This document shows positions 32,948 through 42,787 of a DNA stretch of 64,000 bases, piece after piece. Positions within the stretch are counted from its first letter, which is position 1; the number at the start of each line of letters is the position of its first letter. This stretch comes from CAVTOA01 sp963736285 (GTDB taxonomy: Bacteria > Actinomycetota > Actinomycetes > Mycobacteriales > QHCE01). The notes under the pieces were generated by a model. The model did not search any database and was not told the DNA's origin. It saw only the letters and a list, made by a program, of their open reading frames with translations. The stretch spans positions 682,001 to 746,000 of the forward strand of contig CAVTOA010000003.1 of assembly GCA_963736285.1 (NCBI GenBank), written 5' to 3'. A program made the translations under genes and the position numbers.

Positions 32948-34364
32948 GCCTCACTATCCACTTCGCTGCCCGTTCCGACGTCGGGCTTATTCGCGAAGCA
33001 AACGAAGATTCCGTCTATGCCGGGCCACGGCTCTTAGCGGTTGCTGACGGCATGGGAGGCATGGCAGCGGGCGAGGTCGCCAGCAACATCGTGATCGCCA
33101 CTTTGGCACCCCTAGACGAAGACGCCCCCAGCACCGACCTCGTCGAGACCCTCCGCACCGCTGTCGAGAAAGCTAACCACCAGCTACGGCAAGCGGTGGA
33201 AGAAAACTCAGCTCTAGAGGGCATGGGTACCACGCTGACCGGCATGCTGTTCTCCGGCAACCGGCTTGCCGTGGTGCACGTGGGCGATTCGCGGGCCTAC
33301 GTTTTTCGCGACGGTGAGATGACCCAAATCACTCGCGACGACAGTTACGTACAGATGCTGGTCGATGAGGGCCGCATCACCCCAGAAGAAGCGGGCACGC
33401 ATCCGCAACGGTCACTGCTTACGAGAGCGCTCGACGGCCGCGAGGTGGATCCAGAATTTTCCGTGCGTGAAGCACAAGTGGGCGATCGCTACTTGCTCTG
33501 CAGCGACGGCCTACATGGGTTCGTCAGTGCGGAGACCATTGCGGACGCATTGCGAATCCCCGAGCCCGGACCAAGCAACCGATCGACTCATCTCACTGGC
33601 ACTGCGCGCGGGCGGCCCCGACAACGTCACCTGCATTGTCGCCGACATCGTGGACTCAGAGTTGGCGGACGAAGCACCCATCGTCGGCTGGTGCCGCGGC
33701 TTTCGACCGCGGTCGGATCAGCTCGGTCACCGCCGACAGCGCCGCGGGTCGCGCCGCGTTAGCAGCAGCGTCGGCTAGCCCTGAAGACTCCGAGGAGACC
33801 GATCAGGCGGACGAGCACGGCGAGGAAGACGACGAGCGGTCCAATGCGGACAGTTCTCGTAGCAGGCGTGGGTTACGGCTCGCGGTGATCCTCGGAATCA
33901 TCGTGGTCATCGTGGCCGGTGTGGGTTACCTGGGTTGGCGCTACACCCAACAGCAGTATTACGTGGGGCCGACCAACGCCGACGAAGTCGCCATTTATAA
34001 GGGTGTCCACGGCTCGATACTCGGGATTCGTTTCGCTTCGGTAGCGCAGCACACCGGCATCCACATGCAAGACCTGCCGGAGATTCAACGCCGCGACGTC
34101 ACGAACATCATCACCGCCAACAACCGAGCTGAAGCAGATCAAATAGTGTCGCGGCTCAAGAAACACCAGCTCCCCCCGTGCGAGACCTTGGCAAACGAAG
34201 AGAACCAGCCGCCCGCTTCGCCCACCCCACAGCCATCCGATGCCGGCCAAAACAGCATCGCACCAGGCGAGCCCACGCCGGGCCAGCACTCCTTCTCCAC
34301 GGACCAGCCAGCAAGCCCAGAGCCAGGAAAGAACTGTCGCGAAACGAGCCGGGAGTCACGGTGA
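32944..34364 (+). CDS. pstP: PstP, PP2C-type Ser/Thr phosphatase, with two frameshifts
   Basis: Membrane-anchored metal-dependent phosphatase opposing PknB. Catalytic domain ~1-235: REANEDSVYAG, AVADGMGGMAAGE, HVGDSRAYVFRDGEMTQITRDDS, LCSDGLHGFV. After RIPEP the frame slips by one extra base (33568-33569) into DQATDRLISLALRAGGPDNVTCIVADIVD. A second extra base (near 33689) restores the GAAAFDRGRISSV...transmembrane (LAVILGIIVVIVAGVGYLGWRY) and extracytoplasmic frame. All catalytic Asp positions can be read once both bases are removed. ATG 32944 overlaps the fhaB stop; the stop overlaps the rodA GTG. Confidence 0.88.
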
Positions 34365-35791
34365 TAGGTGCCGTCCCGACGGCTAATCCGAGTACGACCG
34401 CGGCAGCGGAACGCACTGGGACCCGGCGCAACACCGAACTCAAGCTATTGCTCTGCGCAATCGCCATCATCGTCGCGTTGTCAGCGGCGGTTGAATCCGC
34501 TCGCGCCAACGAGTTAACTACCCGCTGTCTCTACCTGCCGCTGATCCTGGCGGCTGTTTTTCTTGCCGGCCATGTCGCGGTGCGTTGGCTCGCGCCCTAC
34601 GCAGATCCGGTGATCCTGCCGTGCATGGCACTCATCAACGGCATTGGTGTCACCCTCATTTGGAGGCTGGACTCGGGCAGCAAGCTGGGGCAATCACCTT
34701 TTTCTGGCCTTGGTTTTCGGCAAACATTGTGGACGTCGGCGGCGATTCTGTGCCTCATAGCCCTTCTGTTCATCGTGCGTGACCACCGCGTTTTGGCACG
34801 CCTGTCGTATACCGCCGGGCTGGTCGGCGTGGTGCTCGTCATGCTGCCCGCCATTCTTCCGGCAAGGTTTAGTGAGGTGAACGGGGCAAAGATTTGGATC
34901 CTCATTCCCTTGGGCTCTGGTGCCTTCTCTATTCAGCCGGGTGAATTCGCCAAACTCGCTCTGATGGTGTTTTTCGCGTCCTATCTGGTGGCAAAGCGCG
35001 ACGTCCTATCTGTGGCCAGTAAACGTTTTATGGGCATCGACTTTCCTCGCGGGCGCGATCTGGGCCCAGTGGTGGCAGCGTGGCTCGCGAGCTTGCTGGT
35101 GTTGGTGTTCGAGAGCGACTTGGGCACTTCGCTGATGTACTTCGGCATTTTCGTAGTCATGCTGTACATCGCCACCGAGCGCACCAGCTGGTTGGTCATC
35201 GGCCTTGGTCTTTTTGCGGCGGGCGCGATTTTCGCATGGTCAATCTTTTCCCACGTTCAGCTGCGCGTCTCGATCTGGCTTGATCCTTGGCGGGATGCTT
35301 CCGGCGACGGTTTCCAGATCGTGCAGTCGTTGTTCGGCTTGGGCACCGGCGGATTGTTTGGCGCGGGCCCTGGTGCGGGCAACCCGGAGGCGCTTAACCA
35401 GTACGCGGCAAGCGACTTCATCATCTCCACAATTGGTGAAGAGATTGGCCTATTTGGACTGGGCGCCATCTTGGTGCTCTACCTGCTTGTGGCTCAGCGC
35501 GGCATTCGAGCCGCTCTGGATGTGCGCGATTCGTTCGGCAAGCTGCTAGCTGGGGGTTTGGCGTTCTCTCTGACGCTACAAGTCTTCGTCATTGTCGGTG
35601 GCGTCTCTCGCCTTATTCCGCTGACCGGTCTCACCACACCGTTGTTGTCCGCCGGTGGTTCGTCGCTGGTCGCTAACTGGCTGTTGGTCGCGTTACTACT
35701 ACGCATCTCGGACGCTGGCAGGCGGCCGGCGAGCCGCCGACCCGCCGTTTTGCAATTACGTGACGCCCCAACGGAGGTGATTCGGCCATGA
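34361..35791 (+). CDS. rodA: RodA/FtsW-family SEDS peptidoglycan glycosyltransferase
   Basis: A 476-residue SEDS protein with about 12 membrane segments, polymerising lipid II. Signature ...SSLVANWLLVALLLRISD at the C-terminus, GDGFQIVQSLFGLGTGGLFGAG and FIISTIGEEIGLFG in the large loop, and FSIQPGEFAKLALMVFFASYL. GTG 34361 overlaps the pstP TGA as GTGA; the longer frame to 34178 overlaps pstP and is not family-like. Directly coupled to pbpA (ATGA overlap), its expected transpeptidase partner. Confidence 0.94.
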   Translation: MIGAVPTANPSTTAAAERTGTRRNTELKLLLCAIAIIVALSAAVESARANELTTRCLYLPLILAAVFLAGHVAVRWLAPYADPVILPCMALINGIGVTLIWRLDSGSKLGQSPFSGLGFRQTLWTSAAILCLIALLFIVRDHRVLARLSYTAGLVGVVLVMLPAILPARFSEVNGAKIWILIPLGSGAFSIQPGEFAKLALMVFFASYLVAKRDVLSVASKRFMGIDFPRGRDLGPVVAAWLASLLVLVFESDLGTSLMYFGIFVVMLYIATERTSWLVIGLGLFAAGAIFAWSIFSHVQLRVSIWLDPWRDASGDGFQIVQSLFGLGTGGLFGAGPGAGNPEALNQYAASDFIISTIGEEIGLFGLGAILVLYLLVAQRGIRAALDVRDSFGKLLAGGLAFSLTLQVFVIVGGVSRLIPLTGLTTPLLSAGGSSLVANWLLVALLLRISDAGRRPASRRPAVLQLRDAPTEVIRP

Positions 35792-37231
35792 ATTCGCCTC
35801 TACGCCGGGTGGCGATCGCCATGTTTGTGCTGTTTGCCTTGCTGTTTGTGAATTTGAACTGGGTGCAGTATGTGCACAGCGATGCCCTGAGAAAAGACCC
35901 GCGTAATCGCCGAGTGTTGCTCAACGAATACTCCACTCAGCGCGGCTCCATTGTGGTCGATGGCGAAGCCGTGGCGTCAGTCCAGAAAACAGAAGGCCGG
36001 CTGCAATACTTGCGGACTTACCCCGCAAGCAAGCTGTATTCCGCGGTCACCGGCTATAAGTCGCCGTTGTACGGGGATAGCGGCATTGAGCAAGCTGAAG
36101 ACTCCGTGCTTTCGGGCGACGACGACCGCCTGTTCGTTCGGCAACTTAGCGACACCATCACCGGTCGCAAGCGCAAGGGCGGCAACGTGGTGCTCACCAT
36201 TTCGCGCCCCACACAACAAGCCGCTTTTGACGCACTAGGCGGTCGTCGCGGCGCGATCGTGGCGCTGGACCCTCAGACCGGCAAGATATTGGCGCTTGTG
36301 TCGGGGCCTTCTTACGACCCGAACCCGCTCGCGTCCCACGACGATGCCAGCAGTGAACAGGCATGGCAGCAGCTTGACCAAGACCAAAACAAGCCGTTGT
36401 TGAACCGTGCACTCAATGAGACATATCCACCTGGCTCGACGTTTAAGGTGATCGTTTCGGCCGCAGCCCTCAAAGAGGGCTACAATCCCGCCAGCACCGT
36501 GGACTCCCCCATGAGCTATACACCTCCACAAACCACGAGAGCGATTCAAAATTTCGCTGGCGAAAGCTGCGGCGGTGACCACATCTCGCTCGAGCACGCA
36601 TTGACGGTGTCATGCAACACCGCCTATGCAAAGCTCGGAGTCGATCTGGGGCGGGACAAGGTGATGGAACAAGCCCGAGAGTTTGGCTTCGAGACCAAGA
36701 ACCAGGAATGCCCGCTCAAGGTCTCGCCGAGCGAGCTTGGCGATATCTCCGACACCACCGTCCTTGGCCCAATCGAGTATCGGCCAGCGCGATGTGCGGA
36801 TGACTCCGCTGCAGGGAGCCATGATCGCTTCCGCCGTTGCCAACGACGGCGATCTTATGTCTCCCTATCTGGTCAACGAGATACAGGCGCCAGATCTGTC
36901 CGTTTTGGACAAGACGAGGCCCAAACGCTTCAGCACCCCCGTTACTTCAGATCAAGCGCAGCAGCTCCAGCAGATGATGATGAGCGTGGTCAAAAGCGGA
37001 ACGGGCACCAGGGCGCAGATTCCGGGCTACGAGGTTGGCGGAAAGACCGGCACAGCAGAAGACGGTGACGCGCGGGCCGACCACGACTGGTTTATCGGCT
37101 ATGCCAAAGACAGTCAGGGCAACCCCAAGGTCGCGGTAGCGGTGGTGCTAGAGAACGCCGGCGTGAGCAGCGGTAACGCCGCTCAAGTCGCTGGCACGGT
37201 CATGACGGCCGCGCTGAAGAACCAAGGCTGA
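35788..37231 (+). CDS. pbpA: Class B penicillin-binding protein PbpA, frameshifted
   Basis: Transpeptidase of the elongation/division machinery. One N-terminal membrane helix (~7-25), a dimerisation region, then the transpeptidase domain: STFK with nucleophile Ser217, SCN at 275-277, and KTGTAE near the C-terminus. At about codon 325 one extra C (around 36762-36763, GTCC) shifts the frame. The correct continuation, SSIGQRDVRMTPLQGAMIAS...KTG...AALKNQG, ends at 37231. Uncorrected, the first frame runs into an unrelated tail ending at 37068 and loses KTG. Normal full length otherwise (~480 residues). Confidence 0.9.
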
Positions 37232-37255
37232 TACAGCGAAAGTAAGGGAAACACG

Positions 37256-38983
37256 ATGAATCAACCCCGCCTACTTGGTGGCCGCTATCAGCTCGGCGAG
37301 CTGCTTGGTTATGGCGGTATGGCCGAGGTGCATCGCGGTCGAGACCAGCGCCTTGGTCGTGACGTCGCTGTCAAAGTGTTGCGGGCAGATTTAGCGCGCG
37401 ACCCTGGCTTCCAGGAACGCTTCCGACGGGAAGCGCAAAACGCGGCCGCGCTTAACCACCCGGCCATCGTCGCGGTGTACGACACCGGCGAGGAAGAAAC
37501 GCCTGAGGGCGCGCTCCCTTACATCGTGATGGAGTACGTGGACGGCCAAACACTCAAGGAAGTCCTTGCTCAAGACGGTCGGATCATGCCTGAGCGGGCC
37601 CTAGAAATCGTCGCCGATGTATGCGCCGCCCTCGACTTCAGCCATCGGCACGGAATCGTGCACCGGGACATCAAGCCCGCCAACGTAATGCTGACGCCCA
37701 ATGGCGCGGTCAAGGTCATGGACTTCGGCATTGCTCGTGCGATGACGAGCGCCACGGCCGCAATGACCCAAACGTCGGCGGTCATCGGTACCGCGCAGTA
37801 TTTGTCGCCGGAGCAGGCACGCGGTGAGAGCGTCGACGCCAGATCAGACGTCTATTCCACTGGCTGTTTGCTCTATGAGCTGCTCGTCGGTCATCCACCT
37901 TTTAGCGGCGACAACCCTGTCTCGGTGGCGTACCAGCATGTGCGGGAAGACCCCATCCCCCCGGGCGAGCTCGACGCCGACATCGCCCCGGTCATCGATG
38001 CCGTCGTGCTCAAGTCCATGGCAAAAAACCCCGTCAACCGGTACCAGAGCGCTGGAGAGATGCGCATCGATCTGCTGCGGGCAGCGGCAGGGCGCCCTGT
38101 CTCGGCGCCAGCGGTCATGTCCACGCAGGAGCGGACGGCGATCTTGCCGGGTGGGACTCGCGAGGCCGATCCGCTGCCACCGGACAGCTACGACCAAGAA
38201 AATTCTCGGAAGAAAAAGGCGCTGATCACCACACTTGTGGTGCTCGGAGTCATCTTGTTGCTGGGGATCGCTGCTTTCGCCACCGCTCAACTTTTAGGTG
38301 ATAAGACCCCCAAAGTTGCGGTGCCGAACGTGGTGGGCAACAACGTCAACGTGGCGCGTAACGAGCTCGAAAACAAGAGCTTCACGGTGTCAGTGAGGCG
38401 TGTGAAGAGTTCCAAAGACAACAAGGACAAAGTCGTCACCCAATCCCCTGACTCTGGCCAAGCCGCAAAAGGCAGCGAGATCAAACTGGAAGTGGGCAAC
38501 GGCCCAGTGGAAGCCACTGTTCCCAACCTGGACGGTTTGTCACAGGATGAAGCGGAGCAGCGGCTGCGTAGCGCCGGGCTCACCCCGGTGTTTAGCCAAA
38601 CCGATAGCTCCAAGGACGCGGGGACCGTCGTGAGCTACTCACCCGGTGCCGGCACCAAGATCGCCAAGGGAGATTCGGTTAACGTCGAAATCTCCAAGGG
38701 AAACCTGGTCAGCGTGCCTGATGTAGTGGGCCAAGACATCGAAGCGGCGACGCAGACGTTGGAGAGTGCCGGTTTCAAAGTGATGGCGCGGGACGATACG
38801 GGATCATCTCAACCAAAAAATACGGTCACTTCTCAAAGCATTAAGGCCAAAGAAGAGAAGCCTTCCGGTACGACGATCATCCTCGGCGTTGCCACTGACG
38901 GCAGCAGTCCGACGCCGTCGGATAGCGGCGAACCAACCACCCCCGGGCCTACCTTCTCTGAGCCCTCATTGCCGACCAATTAG
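37256..38983 (+). CDS. pknB: PknB, PASTA-domain Ser/Thr protein kinase
   Basis: A 575-residue transmembrane kinase. Kinase domain ~8-275: VAVK with Lys40, HRDIKPAN with Asp137, DFGIAR from 155, and activation segment MTQTSAVIGTAQYLSPEQ rich in Thr for autophosphorylation. A transmembrane helix at ~323-346 is followed by three extracellular PASTA domains (PNVVGNNVNVARNEL, PNLDGLSQDEAEQRL, PDVVGQDIEAATQTL) that sense muropeptides/lipid II, and a Ser/Pro/Thr tail. Senses wall status and phosphorylates wall and division proteins. No pknA gene lies between pbpA and pknB, as in the Streptomyces order. Confidence 0.97.
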   Translation: MNQPRLLGGRYQLGELLGYGGMAEVHRGRDQRLGRDVAVKVLRADLARDPGFQERFRREAQNAAALNHPAIVAVYDTGEEETPEGALPYIVMEYVDGQTLKEVLAQDGRIMPERALEIVADVCAALDFSHRHGIVHRDIKPANVMLTPNGAVKVMDFGIARAMTSATAAMTQTSAVIGTAQYLSPEQARGESVDARSDVYSTGCLLYELLVGHPPFSGDNPVSVAYQHVREDPIPPGELDADIAPVIDAVVLKSMAKNPVNRYQSAGEMRIDLLRAAAGRPVSAPAVMSTQERTAILPGGTREADPLPPDSYDQENSRKKKALITTLVVLGVILLLGIAAFATAQLLGDKTPKVAVPNVVGNNVNVARNELENKSFTVSVRRVKSSKDNKDKVVTQSPDSGQAAKGSEIKLEVGNGPVEATVPNLDGLSQDEAEQRLRSAGLTPVFSQTDSSKDAGTVVSYSPGAGTKIAKGDSVNVEISKGNLVSVPDVVGQDIEAATQTLESAGFKVMARDDTGSSQPKNTVTSQSIKAKEEKPSGTTIILGVATDGSSPTPSDSGEPTTPGPTFSEPSLPTN

Positions 38984-39025
38984 GAGCACGGGCGCGCCGC
39001 CGTTGTGATTGTCGTTGCTCAGCGT

Positions 39026-39060
39026 TTGGCGCCTCGCTCAACGAAGAGCGTAGGCGCCAA
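39026..39060. terminator. Hairpin between convergent pknB and trpG/pabA
   Basis: TTGGCGCCTCGCT (39026-39038) pairs with AGCGTAGGCGCCAA (39047-39060) apart from one bulged base, forming a GC-rich stem between two convergent genes; it overlaps the last codons of the minus-strand gene. No T-run follows, so termination is inferred. Confidence 0.45.
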
Positions 39061-39760
39061 GGCGACGTGTTTCTGTCTCTGCGACCAGATCAGGGGCGAG
39101 GCAAGCGGCTTGCTGGTCACCGCAGGTTTGGAGCCAGTTGGCGAGCAGCAAATGCCCCGCCTGGGTGAGTACGGACTCTGGATGAAATTGCACGCCCTCG
39201 ATCGATAGTGACCGGTGCCGCATAGCCATGATGATCCCGGAGTGGGTCCGGCCGGTCACCTCAAGTTCGGGCGGCACAGTGGCAGCGTCGACCGCAAGTG
39301 AGTGATACCGGGTGGCCGTAAAGGGGTCTGGCATTCCGGTCAATACCCCACTATTGGTGTGCAACACCTCGCTGGTCTTTCCGTGTAGCAGCTCCGGCGC
39401 CCGGCCCACCACCCCACCGAAAGCAACACCAATCGCCTGATGTCCTAAACAGACCCCAAAAATCGGGGGGATCCTTCTACCCCGCTCTGGCCCCGCGCCA
39501 CCTGTTGGTGCCAACGTTCCCTCAGCCCGGCTGGCGGCTTCCCGCACGAGATCGACGCAGACGCCGGCCTCCTCGGGCGTACCCGGACCCGGCGAGATGA
39601 GGATCCCGTCTATGGGTTCGCCAGCCATCTGCCCACTCAGCGCTTCGTCCACGCCGATGGTGTCGTTCCGTCGCACTATTGCGGTGGCACCGAGCTGCCC
39701 TAGGTATTGAACGAGGTTGTAGACGAACGAGTCGTAATTGTCGATCACCAAGATGCGCAC
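39038..39760 (-). CDS. Glutamine amidotransferase of anthranilate / aminodeoxychorismate synthase
   Basis: A 240-residue class I glutamine amidotransferase. Motifs: VIDNYDSFVYNLVQYLGQLG at the N-terminus, SPGPGTPEEAG, nucleophile Cys104 in FGVCLGHQAIG, and EGVQFHPES with the catalytic His/Glu. It supplies ammonia for tryptophan (TrpG) or folate (PabA) synthesis; the family does not separate the two by sequence, and no trpE/pabB is adjacent. An insertion rich in Gly/Pro/Arg (~79-98) precedes the Cys loop. GTG 39760 overlaps the TAG of the upstream small membrane gene. Confidence 0.92.
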   Translation of the reverse strand: MRILVIDNYDSFVYNLVQYLGQLGATAIVRRNDTIGVDEALSGQMAGEPIDGILISPGPGTPEEAGVCVDLVREAASRAEGTLAPTGGAGPERGRRIPPIFGVCLGHQAIGVAFGGVVGRAPELLHGKTSEVLHTNSGVLTGMPDPFTATRYHSLAVDAATVPPELEVTGRTHSGIIMAMRHRSLSIEGVQFHPESVLTQAGHLLLANWLQTCGDQQAACLAPDLVAETETRRLGAYALR

Positions 39761-39915
39761 TAGCCCACCGTAACGTCATTGAACGGCAGTAGCGGCTCCA
39801 ACCAAGGAAAGATCACGAACCACAACAACGCGGCCGCCCCGATAAGCAACGCAACCATGCATATCGCTTTTATGGGGGCATTGCCCGGCATTTTTTCCCA
39901 AATCCAGCTGTACAC
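39760..39915 (-). CDS. Small single-pass membrane protein
   Basis: About 51 residues: a charged start (YSWIWEKMPGN), one helix (APIKAICMVALLIGAAALLWFVIFPWLEPLLPF) and a short end. GTG 39915 is preferred since GAAGGG lies 7 bases upstream and the sortase stop is 2 bases before it; the frame open to 40008 overlaps the sortase. Its TAG shares a base with the GTG of the amidotransferase gene. Similar tiny membrane proteins sit beside class E sortases in actinomycetes (from memory). Function unknown. Confidence 0.65.
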   Translation of the reverse strand: MYSWIWEKMPGNAPIKAICMVALLIGAAALLWFVIFPWLEPLLPFNDVTVG

Positions 39916-39917
39916 GG

Positions 39918-40886
39918 TTAGCCCTTCAATTCGCTGGGACGGCCTTGGGACTTTGGCTGTTCTCGCGCGAGTTCGGCCTGAACCACCAGACGCTGGTAAT
40001 TGCCCCACTTTGGGTTGCAGGTAGTGAGCGTGAGCAACTTTCGAGTCGGAGGTGCACCGGGGCTGTCCGGATTGGCGTCCACCACATCAATCTCTGTGGG
40101 CTTGATGATGTGCACCTGCGTGACGTTGTACACGAACCAATTGTCTTGTGTCTCCACGACCACAACGTCGCCGGAGGCCATCTTGTCTAGATCCCAGAAG
40201 ATAGCCGGAATGCGGTGACCAGCTACCGCAAAGTTCCCCATATCGCCCGGCATCTGGCTCTGCGGGTAATGGCCGGGACTCAACTTGATGTCGCTGGGGG
40301 TGACTCCTTCTACGATCACCCAGTCTTTATTCAGGCTGGGAACATAGATTCGCGCGATGGCATCTCCAGGCAGGGGCTTGTCGTCAGCGTTGTCCCCTTT
40401 GGACCGGGGCGAATGGTGCGACCACTGCTTATCTAGCTGACGTGACAAGCGGTCTTGGTCAGCGTGAACTTGGAAGCTTTTTCCATACACCTCATAGGCC
40501 GCGAAGAGCAGAATGACCAAACCGAGTGTGATGAATATTTCGCCGGAGGTGCGGATCACCTTACGAATCATGGGCTCGTCCAGATCGGTCGAGGCGGCGT
40601 GAGAATCTTCGCCCAGAGAAGCAAAACGGCGCCGGCGATGGCTTCGAACTTGCGAGCGATCCGATTCATCGACATCGTCGTCACCGTCAAGCTGATACGA
40701 ATGCTCGTCCTCGGCTTCGTCTTTCCGCGCGTCTTTTTCGTCTAATGTGGAGAAGAGCGCGGTCGGCGTCGGGTTGACCGAGGCCCGACCGCTAGGGCGT
40801 GGAGCGGTGTCGGAAATCTTGGCATGCGGTGCGACCGGATAAGACCCTCGCGCTGGGTGCGGGCGATCATGTTCGCTCACCTGCAC
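39918..40886 (-). CDS. Class E sortase
   Basis: A 322-residue sortase. A long acidic/basic cytosolic N-terminus (~1-105) is followed by a transmembrane helix (IFITLGLVILLFAAYEVYG) and the catalytic domain with VAGHR (catalytic His), LLTLTTCNPKW (catalytic Cys) and the downstream RLVVQAEL carrying the Arg. Class E enzymes attach secreted proteins, often with LAXTG signals, to the wall. Same location beside pknB as the srtE genes of Streptomyces. The N-terminal extension is longer than usual. Confidence 0.9.
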   Translation of the reverse strand: MQVSEHDRPHPARGSYPVAPHAKISDTAPRPSGRASVNPTPTALFSTLDEKDARKDEAEDEHSYQLDGDDDVDESDRSQVRSHRRRRFASLGEDSHAASTDLDEPMIRKVIRTSGEIFITLGLVILLFAAYEVYGKSFQVHADQDRLSRQLDKQWSHHSPRSKGDNADDKPLPGDAIARIYVPSLNKDWVIVEGVTPSDIKLSPGHYPQSQMPGDMGNFAVAGHRIPAIFWDLDKMASGDVVVVETQDNWFVYNVTQVHIIKPTEIDVVDANPDSPGAPPTRKLLTLTTCNPKWGNYQRLVVQAELAREQPKSQGRPSELKG

Positions 40887-41166
40887 ACCCCCGACCGTAT
40901 TTCGTCGCTGGTGGATCGCACAACCATCGAAAGGTCACCGCCGCAAATATCTCTGTTTACTGGACTACACCATCATTAACGGTCCGCTACTCCGAAGCGA
41001 CCCGTAACTATTTCGCAAAACGCTCCCTAGGGTGCAACTGTGGCAATAGGACTCGCTTTACTCCATCATGGGTGACTCATCACACAATCTGTCCGCTACC
41101 GGTGCCCGTGCACACCGCCAGCAAGCATTCAATACGCTAGTACGTGAAACCGCTACAGGAGTGACC

Positions 41167-41433
41167 GTGCCCAAGTCTCGTGTTCGCAAGAAAAAGATCT
41201 ACACAGCGCCGAGCGACGTGCTGCCGAGTAGTTCCTCAGCCGATAAACATACAGCCAGTCCGCGATGGATCCCCGGCCTGGCGATCGCATTGGCGGTTTT
41301 TGGCATGGCATGGCTGGTTGTCTTCTATCTGACCACTGGCGGATACCCTGTGGCGGCGCTGGCAAACTGGAACATCGTCATCGGGTTCGGTGCGATCGTC
41401 GCCGCTTTGGTTGTCTTTACCCGGTGGCGCTGA
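41167..41433 (+). CDS. crgA: CrgA-like cell division protein
   Basis: About 88 residues with two transmembrane helices (WIPGLAIALAVFGMAWLVVFYL and ANWNIVIGFGAIVAALVVF) after a basic N-terminus PKSRVRKKKIYTAP, the CrgA pattern. CrgA recruits or regulates FtsZ/FtsI-type division proteins in actinomycetes. GTG 41167 has AGGAG five bases upstream; the longer frame from 41068 is not family-like. Divergent from the sortase across a 280-base region likely to contain both promoters. Confidence 0.92.
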   Translation: MPKSRVRKKKIYTAPSDVLPSSSSADKHTASPRWIPGLAIALAVFGMAWLVVFYLTTGGYPVAALANWNIVIGFGAIVAALVVFTRWR

Positions 41434-41512
41434 ATTGCGCTGATTGGCGCTGGTGGGCGTCGACCGCGCCTGGGCTGACCAAAATTACAGACTTGTACTT
41501 TTGTCCCCAGTT

Positions 41513-41530
41513 TTATCCACACTGTGGAAA
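41513..41530. promoter_or_regulatory. DnaA box-like pair downstream of crgA
   Basis: TTATCCACA at 41513-41521 is identical to the high-affinity DnaA box, followed after one base by TGTGGAAA (41523-41530), the reverse complement of a weaker box. It lies in the 136-base gap between convergent crgA and the thiolase gene. Confidence 0.5.
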
Positions 41531-41569
41531 CCCTGCGCACACACTCATCGCCGGTCCACTAATCCGGTG

Positions 41570-42745
41570 CTACGAGACGAGCTCAAAAATGGTGGCATTA
41601 GCCATGCCACCGCCTTCGCACATCGTTTGCAATCCATAACGAATCTGACGCATCACCATGCGGTGTACCAAGGTGGTCGCCAACCGCGCCCCAGATGCGC
41701 CCAAAGGGTGCCCCAACGCGATCGCGCCGCCCTGTGGGTTGGTCAACTGTGGGTCGGCTCCGGTCTCGGCGAGCCAGGCAAGCGGCACCGAGGCAAACGC
41801 CTCGTTCACTTCGAACGTCCCTATCTGACCCAAACCCAGACCCGCTTTGGCTAGTGCCTTGGCGGTGGCGGGGATAGGTGCGGTCAGCATGATCACCGGA
41901 TCGTCAGCCGCCACCACCGCGGTATGGACCCGCACCATCGGCCGTAGCCCCCAGCTTTTTGCTCGTTCGCTGGTGGTGACCAGCAGAGCAGCGGCCCCGT
42001 CAGAGATCTGGGAGGAACTTCCGGCGGTAATGACCCCATCAGACAGGAACGGTGTAGACAGCGCACCAAGCGCCTCGGGCGTGGTGTCGCGTCGGATGCC
42101 CTCATCGTGGAGCAGACGCATACTCCCAGCCACCTCCGCTGGATCGATCGGCGCGAGTTCCCCGTCGAATTCCCCGTCGTCGGTCGCTCGAGCCGCTTTG
42201 GCATGCGACGCAAGACTGAAGGAATCTAGCGCCGCCCTGGACAACTCCCATCGTTCGGCGATGAGTTCTGCGCCCACGCCCTGACTAAACGGAACCGCGT
42301 CGTCATCGCGCCCATAACGCGCGCGCACGAGCGGGCCAAAGGGCTTGCCGGGGCCCTGAATCGCATTAGCCCCCAGCGGCACGCGACTCATCGATTCGAC
42401 GCCGCCAGCGACCACGAGCTCAGCCTGACCAGAAATGACCGCTGCGGCGGCAAAGTGCAACGCCTGCTGTGATGAACCACACTGGCGGTCGATCGTCACT
42501 CCTGGCACCGACTCTGGCCAGCCCGCCGCCAACGCGGCATTTCGCCCAACATTCCACGACTGCTCACCTACCTGCGTGACGCATCCCCAGTAGACGTCAT
42601 CCACGAGGCCAGGTTCTATGCCCAAGCGCGCGATGAGCGCGCGCAGCACGTGGGCGGAAAGATCGACGGGATTCACCCCGGCCAGAGCCCCCTTGCGACG
42701 CCCCGTCGGAGTGCGAATCGCTCCCACGATGACCGCATCACGCAT
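41570..42745 (-). CDS. Acetyl-CoA acetyltransferase (thiolase)
   Basis: A 391-396-residue thiolase. Nucleophile Cys in DRQCGSSQQAL (Cys94 counting from ATG 42760), NEAFASVPLAW, GHPLGASGARL and CEGGGMANA with the second catalytic Cys are all intact. It catalyses reversible condensation/cleavage of acetyl-CoA and acyl-CoA in the cytosol; it could serve fatty-acid or acetoacetyl-CoA breakdown, the latter being the product of the leucine pathway 4 kb away. ATG 42745 (MRDAVIVG) fits the family and has GGGGGC upstream; ATG 42760 is also possible. Confidence 0.93.
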   Translation of the reverse strand: MRDAVIVGAIRTPTGRRKGALAGVNPVDLSAHVLRALIARLGIEPGLVDDVYWGCVTQVGEQSWNVGRNAALAAGWPESVPGVTIDRQCGSSQQALHFAAAAVISGQAELVVAGGVESMSRVPLGANAIQGPGKPFGPLVRARYGRDDDAVPFSQGVGAELIAERWELSRAALDSFSLASHAKAARATDDGEFDGELAPIDPAEVAGSMRLLHDEGIRRDTTPEALGALSTPFLSDGVITAGSSSQISDGAAALLVTTSERAKSWGLRPMVRVHTAVVAADDPVIMLTAPIPATAKALAKAGLGLGQIGTFEVNEAFASVPLAWLAETGADPQLTNPQGGAIALGHPLGASGARLATTLVHRMVMRQIRYGLQTMCEGGGMANATIFELVS

Positions 42746-42787
42746 GCTGCTTGCCCCCATAGGTAGCCGATTTGAGCCCGCACTTAC

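Noticed and set aside
37231..37256. Missing pknA between pbpA and pknB as a possible deletion
   Set aside because: Streptomyces and other non-mycobacterial actinomycetes also have pbpA followed directly by pknB, so this is ordinary.
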